From: a virus
Length of the DNA stretch: 34,700 nucleotides
Direction: 5' to 3' (one strand)
IMG/VR virus record: IMGVR_UViG_3300047355_000180
Location: 1-34,700 of that record
The position numbers were made by a program, and so were the translations under genes. The first letter of the stretch is position 1. Every line of letters begins with the position of its first letter. The notes beneath the pieces are model-generated. The model saw only the letters and a list, made by a program, of their open reading frames with translations. It did no database searches and was not told the origin of the DNA. Shown one piece after another: positions 28,883 through 34,700 of this stretch.

Positions 28883-29854
28883 CTAACTCGATAACAATAA
28901 CGCTACAGCATCATCTAATGAATTAGACCTGTTAAAACGTTTTGCAGCACGAGCTTTTCTTAATGAATTTGCATTACCTGCTGATTTGCCTTTTGACTTG
29001 ATTGCCTTAGGCGCAGGTTTTGCGCTAGTTTTTGAAAGTTTCTTTTGACTATTACGATACTTAATACCATCATAAGCCAAAGATAACATTCCTGGTTTTG
29101 CAAACCTAAGTTCTTCTGGTGTAGCGCCTAAATCTAACAATGTTTTAGTTAATGTTTGTTGTATTTCTGGCCCTTTAACAGCATCCAATAAATCTGGAAA
29201 TTGTTTAGGTACATTTGCAAAATTTTCCTGCAATATCTGTTGTTCATATTCTTGTTGTGCATTGACCGCAGATTCTTTATGAACCTCTAAGGCTTGCGAC
29301 TCAGCTTCAAACAACGCTTTGTTTTGCAAGTATTCTGACGGGTCTCTTTGCGACATAGCTACCCAATCAATGTTATTCCAACGTTCATCAAACAATCTAT
29401 CTAATGTTGCTGTTTCAGTTTGCACTGACTCAATAACATTGTGTAATTGTTCCATGCGTTGCATTGACTGTTTAGTTACTTCAGCCGCAGCTTGTTGCGC
29501 TCTAGTTGTTTCAGCTTGTGACCGCTTAACTTCATCTGCAATAACAGATTGTGCTTCAGCAGGTAGTGATGAAAAAACATCTTTAGCGCCATCAGTCCAG
29601 AATTGGGGTGCGTCGATTGACGGAACATCTTCTTCCGCTTCAACTTCCTCAACTTCTTCATCTTCAAGGTTGACCTCGCTATCGTCAGGCTCCTCGTCGT
29701 CGTCGATGGTTTCTGGTTCACCATCTAGTTCAGTATCTTCTGTTTCTACTTCCTCTACAGCATTTGTAGTTTCTGCTTCTTCGGGCTTTGGCGGTTCTAA
29801 CTGTGTTAGCTCGCTTACGGCTTGGTCGATACTTAAGGGGGCTTCATTACTCAT
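28883..29854 (-). CDS. Capsid scaffolding protein
   Basis: 323 aa. Residues about 20-75 are extremely acidic (TEDTELDGEPETIDDDEEPD followed by further E/D runs). A helical middle with coiled-coil character (QAETTRAQQAAAEVTKQSMQ) follows, and the C-terminal 60 residues are strongly basic (KLSKTSAKPAPKAIKSKGKS). The acidic N-terminus and basic capsid-binding C-terminus are typical of internal scaffolds. It lies directly before the major capsid gene. GAAGGAGTCTAAAAA precedes the ATG. The PQFWTDGAKDVFSSLPAEAQ segment is a recurrent motif in phage scaffolds. Confidence 0.85.
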   Translation of the reverse strand: MSNEAPLSIDQAVSELTQLEPPKPEEAETTNAVEEVETEDTELDGEPETIDDDEEPDDSEVNLEDEEVEEVEAEEDVPSIDAPQFWTDGAKDVFSSLPAEAQSVIADEVKRSQAETTRAQQAAAEVTKQSMQRMEQLHNVIESVQTETATLDRLFDERWNNIDWVAMSQRDPSEYLQNKALFEAESQALEVHKESAVNAQQEYEQQILQENFANVPKQFPDLLDAVKGPEIQQTLTKTLLDLGATPEELRFAKPGMLSLAYDGIKYRNSQKKLSKTSAKPAPKAIKSKGKSAGNANSLRKARAAKRFNRSNSLDDAVALLLSS

Positions 29855-29857
29855 TTT

Positions 29858-30100
29858 TTAGACTCCTTCTTGGTTAATCTTATGAGTGTCAATGTAGTTG
29901 TTTAGTTTACGTGGAATCTCACGGCACACATTGATAAGTGCTATAAGTTCACGTCGTTTATCTTCGTCTTTTGCTCCTGTTTGCAAGAGCGCTTCGTATG
30001 CTATTTCTTCCATGTTTTTTAGTGCTGTAGTTGTCAGCTTTAACTCACGTTTAGCTTGTGTAGCGTTCGTGCTTGCTTCTGCGCTATTTATTGTTGTCAT
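29858..30100 (-). CDS. Small helical protein between portal and scaffold
   Basis: 80 aa, MTTINSAEAS to THKINQEGV. Predicted nearly all helical (KRELKLTTTALKNMEEIAYE, KRRELIALINVCREIPRKL). It overlaps the portal stop by four bases and precedes the scaffold by three. A head assembly role is likely by position. No family recognised. Confidence 0.7.
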   Translation of the reverse strand: MTTINSAEASTNATQAKRELKLTTTALKNMEEIAYEALLQTGAKDEDKRRELIALINVCREIPRKLNNYIDTHKINQEGV

Positions 30101-32148
30101 GTTATAAGGCTACCACCTGGTCTAAATGATGATACTTCTTGTTTATATTGCATTTCCATTTCACGCATTTGCACGGCTAGTGCTGTTTCTCTGTCAATTT
30201 TTTCACGTTGCAATGCATCGTTTGCAGCCATTTTTTCACGCTCTAATTGCATTCTGCTATCTATTTCGTATTTTTTTAATTCCATTTCTTGTTGTTTAGC
30301 CTGTGCTTGCATTTGTATTTTAATCTGTTCGCTGTTATCTTGCGGCTCTTGTTCTTGCTCACCCATGCCAGGTTGTGGTGCAGGAAAAAACATTTCAGGC
30401 GCTTTTATACCAGCTTTTGTAGCATATCGTATTAATGCAGCGTGTATTGACTCAGGTGTTACAAGCGAACCTTGTTCTGCACCGCCTTGTTGATTTACAA
30501 TTGCAGCTTGCAAATTTATAACTTCTTTAGCCAACAATGCTTCTTGTTGCTTACCACCAGCACCAACGCCAATCTCTATAGTCATATCGTGTCGCCTACC
30601 CCACTTTGTAGGATCTACTTGTGTCCATTTGCCCCTAAGACGGACATAATCAGCTTCCGTTGCATAATCTTTAATAAGGCAATGCAATCCTAACATCATA
30701 TCTTTGATGCCGCCTTCAGCAAAGATACGTGCCATTAGTCTTGTACGTTTTTTACCTTCAGAAAGCATTGTAAGCGCTCCTGAGGCCGTTTCGTGCAATG
30801 TGTCAGCCTTTATACCCGTTTCACCGCGCATGATGCCTGTACGGCGCTCTGCCATAACATTTGCTGTTTCAAGACCTGACATATAGTCAAAACCACTGCC
30901 AGCCAGTCTAACTGGTCTTACAGCACCGCCATTGCGTGATCGTATCGGCGCACCGGGCGTATTGTTAAGCAAATCAGATATAGTGTTTTCATTTGCACCA
31001 TCTTCTGACACTTCCATGCGTTGATTAAGGCTAAATGACAGTTCATCTAGCATATGACGTTGTATGCCTGTTTTTACACGCTGTACTTCAATTAATTTAT
31101 CAGCTAATGACAATCCATAAAATTTATGGGGCATTGGGTATGGACATATACTAGAGTATTGTATATAGTCCGCATCTTCTATTTCCAATATTACAGACGC
31201 ATCGTCATTAGTTATAAGTCGTTTTATTTGGCCTTCAACACGTATATAATGTTCTAAAACAGTAACCTGCTCCATTACACCTATAGAATTGTTAAATAAA
31301 TCATCTTCGGTGTCTAAACTACGTGCATCAGTAACAGTTTCATTGTCACCTACGTCTACATTAGTTAAATTTGCTACTTTGTCAGGATCATAACCTTTTT
31401 CAAGCAAATCTTGCTTACGTGTTTGTATTTGCGCTACGCAATATGTTGCATCTCGCAATTTTACCGTGTCTTTTGCTACTGCAAATCGTTCAGCAGGTAC
31501 TGTTTCTACTTTTACGCGGCCTTTTGTAGTAGTTTTAGTAAATTCAGCGCCTGTTATAGTTATTTGGCCATCTTCACGTTCTTCTGTTTTACCAGCAGTC
31601 AATTCATAACCGTTTTCAAGCATTGACATATACCCAAAACCGTCAATTTGTTCGTATGTTTGTTTATCGTCGTAGCTATCTTCTTCCCAATACCAACGAA
31701 ATATACCTGTTTTAAGCAATAATGCTTCTTTTATGCCGTCATATAGCACCTGGAACCCATTGTTTTGTTCAAAAAACACATGATTTATGTAGTCTGTTTC
31801 TTGTTGTGCAGCTTCTTCATCTTCCATACCTACAGGTTGAAATACAGCTACATCTTCACCTGACAATATTTCTACAAGGTCAGGCAGTATAGATTCAACA
31901 TTATCAGCAATATCTGTGCTTACAGTTTTACTACGCTGTCCAAATACAGATACATCAAACACATCGCCATTGTAGTAACGTAATGCTATTTCACGACTGT
32001 TTGTTAGGTCACTGTCATGTGACATACCAATAGATTGCTCAAACTCAGCACGTACCATAGTTAACACATCATCATCACCCGTATCATCTACGCCGTCAGC
32101 AGTGTTGTTTTCATCGTCGTCAAATATGTCTGCGTTGTATTCTTGCAT
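30097..32148 (-). CDS. Portal protein
   Basis: 683 aa. The size and opening region (EFEQSIGMSHDSDLTNSREI, then ALRYYNGD) fit P22/SU10-type portals. Portal wing and crown parts are strand/helix mixtures (ESILPDLVEILSGEDVAVFQ; YPMPHKFYGLSLADKLIEVQ; GAPIRSRNGGAVRPVRLAGS; RRTGIMRGETGIKADTLHET). The C-terminal 120 residues are a Q/E/K-rich coiled coil (MQAQAKQQEMELKKYEID; REKIDRETALAVQMREMEM), the probable barrel region. It forms the dodecamer through which DNA enters and leaves. The start overlaps the terminase stop (TAATG). Confidence 0.9.
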   Translation of the reverse strand: MQEYNADIFDDDENNTADGVDDTGDDDVLTMVRAEFEQSIGMSHDSDLTNSREIALRYYNGDVFDVSVFGQRSKTVSTDIADNVESILPDLVEILSGEDVAVFQPVGMEDEEAAQQETDYINHVFFEQNNGFQVLYDGIKEALLLKTGIFRWYWEEDSYDDKQTYEQIDGFGYMSMLENGYELTAGKTEEREDGQITITGAEFTKTTTKGRVKVETVPAERFAVAKDTVKLRDATYCVAQIQTRKQDLLEKGYDPDKVANLTNVDVGDNETVTDARSLDTEDDLFNNSIGVMEQVTVLEHYIRVEGQIKRLITNDDASVILEIEDADYIQYSSICPYPMPHKFYGLSLADKLIEVQRVKTGIQRHMLDELSFSLNQRMEVSEDGANENTISDLLNNTPGAPIRSRNGGAVRPVRLAGSGFDYMSGLETANVMAERRTGIMRGETGIKADTLHETASGALTMLSEGKKRTRLMARIFAEGGIKDMMLGLHCLIKDYATEADYVRLRGKWTQVDPTKWGRRHDMTIEIGVGAGGKQQEALLAKEVINLQAAIVNQQGGAEQGSLVTPESIHAALIRYATKAGIKAPEMFFPAPQPGMGEQEQEPQDNSEQIKIQMQAQAKQQEMELKKYEIDSRMQLEREKMAANDALQREKIDRETALAVQMREMEMQYKQEVSSFRPGGSLIT

Positions 32149-33464
32149 TATATTGCACTTCCGTAATTAGGCATTATCAGTGGTTTTGCTTTACGTCTAA
32201 CAAATCTATCTGACATTATTGCCATTAATCCAAAACTATCAGCGTCATGTGATGACCAATCGTGATTAGGGCCAAGTCCTATGTCACGTCCATCAGCAGG
32301 GCGCTTTTCATGATACCAACCTAGTGATACTCGGCCAGCCTGTGTTTTCTCTCTAACAAACTTACATTTAGGTAATATGCGTCTTACAGCTTCAACACGT
32401 TGCATTGCTGCGCCTTTACCTTGGTTTGTTAATGGTTTTAACACCTCAAACCCACCATCTCTCCAGTGATCTTCTATTCTTTTGCCTGTCCAACTATTTT
32501 CATTAACACCATCATGCGGTAGTTGCATTATAGCGTGTGGCCATCGTCTACGCATTTCATTAATGTGATAACTTAACACCTGACCTTGTGCTATGTAATG
32601 GTCTAATATGTGTATCCAGTCACCTACAAATTGTGCTAACCAAATAGTATAACTATCAGCCTTAGCACCAGAACCACCAATATCGTGGAATCCATATACA
32701 GGCAGTGCCGGGTCAATAGGTAGACTATCAACTATCCGTTTATCACGTTCAGCTTGCGCTAGTAGTTTAGAGAAATATGCGCCTTCATGCACACTGGCAT
32801 AATCGCCTTCCCATATCCACTCATAGCTATCAGGTCGTTTTTCTTGGTCTTCTATGCGTTGATTAGCCAATCGCGTTTTATTAAACCAAGGGTTATCCTT
32901 CCAGTTCATTTGTACTATTTTACTGCTGTTAGGCGGTTCAAGCCTAAAACGTTGGTCTGTAGCACTACCTTTGCGTTCTGGGTTCCATGTTACCCATATT
33001 TCAGAGCCTTCTTCACGAATTGTAGGGAGCAGTTTACTCCAGGCTAGTTCGCTTACAGGTTCTGCTTCGTCAATCCAGCACAGCATAATACGCGCTTTTG
33101 ACTTAATACTTTCAAGGTTATGTCTTAGTCCGCTAAAACTATAATCAACACGCCCTGGCATCTTAGGGTTAGTTCTTATAAACTTTTCACCTACTTCATA
33201 ACATTGTGACAGCCATTCATTGCCTAATATAGCTGCTTTTACTTCGGCAAAACTACTATCATTCAAACTGTTCAACTGCTCACGAGCGCAAAGTATTTGT
33301 CCACTTTCGCCATTACTTGCAAGCATTGCACCTCTTACAGCCGTCATCATGGCAAAACTACGTGTCTTAGCACTGCCTCTGCCGCCATATGCGCCCCTAA
33401 AATCAGCTTTACCTTCAAATACAGGTATAAGCTTGGGCGGTAATTCTATGTTAATCGCTGTCAC
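32148..33464 (-). CDS. terL: Terminase large subunit
   Basis: 438 aa. The ATPase domain has Walker A at 27-34 (GGRGSAKT), Walker B followed by catalytic E in IMLCWIDEAE (about 125-134), and the coupling motif IWVTWNPE. The nuclease domain has the first acidic residue in YGFHDIGGSGAKADSYTIWL (about 245-264), a middle region LPHDGVNENSWTGKRIEDHW, and the end DIGLGPNHDWSSHDADSFGL supplying further acidic metal ligands. It cuts and pumps phage DNA into the prohead. It overlaps the small terminase gene by 14 bases and the portal by the TAATG arrangement. A complete, normal-length protein. Confidence 0.95.
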   Translation of the reverse strand: MTAINIELPPKLIPVFEGKADFRGAYGGRGSAKTRSFAMMTAVRGAMLASNGESGQILCAREQLNSLNDSSFAEVKAAILGNEWLSQCYEVGEKFIRTNPKMPGRVDYSFSGLRHNLESIKSKARIMLCWIDEAEPVSELAWSKLLPTIREEGSEIWVTWNPERKGSATDQRFRLEPPNSSKIVQMNWKDNPWFNKTRLANQRIEDQEKRPDSYEWIWEGDYASVHEGAYFSKLLAQAERDKRIVDSLPIDPALPVYGFHDIGGSGAKADSYTIWLAQFVGDWIHILDHYIAQGQVLSYHINEMRRRWPHAIMQLPHDGVNENSWTGKRIEDHWRDGGFEVLKPLTNQGKGAAMQRVEAVRRILPKCKFVREKTQAGRVSLGWYHEKRPADGRDIGLGPNHDWSSHDADSFGLMAIMSDRFVRRKAKPLIMPNYGSAI

Positions 33465-33738
33465 TTTTTGGTGCTGTCAACTGTATTTGGTTAATAATTT
33501 TAAATGGATCACCGCTATCATCGTTAGCTATTTGCATTGGCAATACTTTGCCTAGCAACGTCATAAAAGCGGCAGGGTTTTCTTCTGCACGTTCACGTAA
33601 ATACTTAACAAGTCCATCTTTACCACCGCCTGTTTTGATCGCAGCTTCTAGTATAGCATCTTTTAATAGCGTTGGTTGTTTATTAGGTGTACCTTTTTTG
33701 CGGCCACCTGTTTTTTTATGTCCCGGCTTAAAACCCAT
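33451..33738 (-). CDS. terS: Terminase small subunit
   Basis: 95 aa. It begins MGFKPGHKKTGGRKKGTPNK, the widespread GRPKGxxNK opening of small terminases, then a helical part (LLKDAILEAAIKTGGGKDGL; YLRERAEENPAAFMTLLGKV) and ends with DPFKIINQIQLTAPKS. It would recognise the packaging site and hand DNA to the large subunit. The start lies within the last codons of the upstream gene (11-base overlap). Shorter than many TerS proteins but typical of this subfamily. Confidence 0.85.
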   Translation of the reverse strand: MGFKPGHKKTGGRKKGTPNKQPTLLKDAILEAAIKTGGGKDGLVKYLRERAEENPAAFMTLLGKVLPMQIANDDSGDPFKIINQIQLTAPKSDSD

Positions 33739-34408
33739 TACGTTGCCTTAATTCATCGTCAGATATTGAACCCATACCTCTTATTTGATTGTTTAATGTT
33801 TGTTGCTGCATCATGCGATTATAATTATTAAATGGGTTTTGCATTTGTGAATTAAACCTATTAGCACCACCTATGTTACCCATAAATTGCGGTCTGTTGA
33901 ATTGTGGTCTTTGCGGCACAATGTTATTTGTCATTGAACGAGGCGGCATTTCTTCTCTAGTTGGCTGATAATCGTTAGGTGTTGTTTCTCGTTGCATACC
34001 TATGTTTTGCTGCATATTAGCACGATTAAATAATCTGCTGTCAGGCATAGGATTACTCATGCCCATGTTTTCACCGCCCATTGGTTGCATTTCACCCATA
34101 TTTGGTGTTGATTTTATGTATCCTGGCTCTGGTTGTTTGGGCATAAACATATCTCTATCATTCATTGTGTTTATGTTTGGCATTGTAACTTGTGGCATTT
34201 GTGCAACACCAGGTCTTGATTTTATGTAATCTGGCACAGAATTTTGCATCATAGGCTGTTTTGGCGTTTGCATTGGCTGTTGTTGACGCATCATACCACC
34301 AGCGAAACCAGGTTGTTTAGTTGCACGTTGCAATGGTGCTGTACCCATATTATTACGACGACCACCACCAGGTTTATTAAATCTATCTAATCCAGGTTTA
34401 CCAAACAT
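33728..34408 (-). CDS. Low-complexity Met/Pro/Gln/Asn-rich protein
   Basis: 226 aa. It starts MFGKPGLDRFNKPGGGRRNN and is dominated by short repeats of M, P, Q, N and R (QQQPMQTPKQPMMQ; PQRPQFNRPQFMGN; NPFNNYNRMMQQQTLNNQIR). Partial repeats include YIKS(R/T)PG/N and (P)QMPxxTM. No folded domain is visible until the last 15 residues (MGSISDDELRQRNGF). TAGGAGTAATTT precedes the ATG. It sits directly before terS. Such disordered proteins may be head-packed or assembly proteins; function is unknown. Confidence 0.7.
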   Translation of the reverse strand: MFGKPGLDRFNKPGGGRRNNMGTAPLQRATKQPGFAGGMMRQQQPMQTPKQPMMQNSVPDYIKSRPGVAQMPQVTMPNINTMNDRDMFMPKQPEPGYIKSTPNMGEMQPMGGENMGMSNPMPDSRLFNRANMQQNIGMQRETTPNDYQPTREEMPPRSMTNNIVPQRPQFNRPQFMGNIGGANRFNSQMQNPFNNYNRMMQQQTLNNQIRGMGSISDDELRQRNGF

Positions 34409-34417
34409 AAATTACTC

Positions 34418-34528
34418 CTAATACCCAGGTATCTTATAACCGCTTGATTTACGCTTACCAGAACGCTTTCTACACTTACCCATCTTCTGACAGGTTTTAG
34501 GACTAGTACATGACTTACAAGGTTTCAT
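34418..34528 (-). CDS. 36-aa cysteine-rich basic peptide, first late gene
   Basis: MKPCKSCTSPKTCQKMGKCR followed by KRSGKRKSSGYKIPGY. It has four cysteines (C4, C7, C13, C19) in the first half with CxxC spacing and eleven lysines/arginines overall, so it may bind zinc and nucleic acid. The stop TAG is also part of the ribosome binding site (TAGGAG) of the next gene. GGAAAAATTTTTT precedes its ATG. Too short for homology by eye; the tight junction to the next gene is the best support. Confidence 0.6.
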   Translation of the reverse strand: MKPCKSCTSPKTCQKMGKCRKRSGKRKSSGYKIPGY

Positions 34529-34607
34529 AAAAAATTTTTCCAAAAAAAAATGACACAATAACCCCATAAGCCCTAACAAAAGGCGAGGTGCGAGGCTTCA
34601 ATATTGT

Positions 34608-34637
34608 TTGAACGCGCGGCATCATCTGTTGTATAAT
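34608..34637 (+). promoter_or_regulatory. Candidate main early rightward promoter
   Basis: TTGAAC (34608-34613), 18 bp, and a perfect TATAAT (34632-34637), reading toward the right edge and, if the genome is circular, into the genes at 1-970. The divergent gap 34529-34693 separates early and late units. I saw no convincing sigma70 promoter in it for the leftward late genes, which may therefore need an activator. The gap also holds a doubled GCGAGG (about 34583-34595) and long A-tracts. Confidence 0.6.
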
Positions 34638-34693
34638 TACCACAGGGCAAAAAAAATTCAAGAAAAAAAATGGGGATATAAAAATAGGTGGTG

Positions 34694-34700
34694 ATGTATA
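34694..34700 (+). CDS. Probable 5' end of the gene completed at bases 1-116
   Basis: ATGTATA at the very end of the window continues in frame with GC at bases 1-2 to give MYSYICP. AGGTGGTG directly before the ATG is the best ribosome binding site in the area, 57 bases after the -10 box. This holds only if the sequence is circular. Confidence 0.5.

Noticed and set aside
29319-29861. 180-codon + strand ORF opposite the scaffold gene, serine-rich
   Set aside because: Reverse reading of the acidic E/D codons produces serine runs; it has no start signal and lies entirely within the well-supported scaffold gene.
1-34700. CRISPR array, tRNA gene or insertion sequence
   Set aside because: I saw no regularly spaced direct repeats with unique spacers, no cloverleaf-like sequence, and no transposase or terminal inverted repeats. 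The repeats at 8741-8828 are adjacent iterons with no spacers.

Overview
The window reads as a compact, AT-rich, tailed-phage genome of podovirus type. The host is probably a marine or aquatic alphaproteobacterium. That is an inference from the GcrA-like regulator and from structural and small proteins that resemble those of environmental marine phages; nothing here proves the host. The two ends of the window join in frame into one short ORF with a good ribosome binding site (34694-34700 plus 1-116). The window may therefore be a complete circularly assembled genome of about 34.7 kb, opened inside a gene. No integrase, RNA polymerase, DNA polymerase, tRNA, CRISPR array or insertion sequence was seen.

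Left third (1-11619), early/middle region, mostly + strand. It starts with a cysteine-rich protein and a set of very small genes (863-3687), interrupted by a three-gene minus-strand cluster (2067-1708-1413) with its own promoter and terminator. Many of these genes share an almost invariant start context, AAAGGATTAAAA-ATG. Next is a control region. A minus-strand operon encodes a GcrA-like DNA-binding protein, a NusG/RfaH-like protein (NGN plus KOW) and a 52-aa protein. It diverges from a Cro/YdaS-like gene. The two promoters appear to share one palindromic -35 box (TTGCAA), and a perfect inverted repeat lies in the spacer of the rightward promoter. The + strand then carries an HNH nuclease, a PAPS-reductase-like PP-loop protein, a DUF1064-type nuclease, DnaB helicase and a lambda-O-like initiator. 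Four 22-23 bp iterons inside the initiator gene look like the replication origin. An ERF annealase, a YqaJ exonuclease, SSB, NinB and a dATP/dGTP pyrophosphohydrolase-like protein follow.

Right two thirds (34528 down to 11603), late region, entirely on the minus strand and almost without gaps. In transcription order: a tiny cysteine-rich protein, a Met/Pro/Gln-rich protein, small and large terminase, portal, a small protein, acidic scaffold, SU10-like major capsid protein, two small head proteins, head-tail adaptor, a short fibre-like protein, an Ig-like protein, a probable beta-propeller tail/nozzle protein, a small protein, a GNAT-like protein and three probable ejection proteins (one with a lytic transglycosylase domain). 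After these come a small basic protein, a 1321-aa tail fibre ending in an S74 chaperone, a lysis cassette (one-TM coiled-coil protein, M15 peptidase endolysin, multi-TM protein), and last a protein with all five metallophosphoesterase motifs that resembles phage T5 A1. This 23-kb unit meets the early region tail to tail, with a 17-bp overlap of coding sequence.

Inferred working scheme: host RNA polymerase starts at the rightward promoter near 34.6 kb and at internal early promoters. The Cro-like and GcrA-like proteins act at the 5.0-kb switch. The NusG paralogue could support transcription of the very long late unit. Replication would be lambda-like (O-like initiator, phage DnaB, iteron origin), with ERF/YqaJ/SSB/NinB recombination functions.
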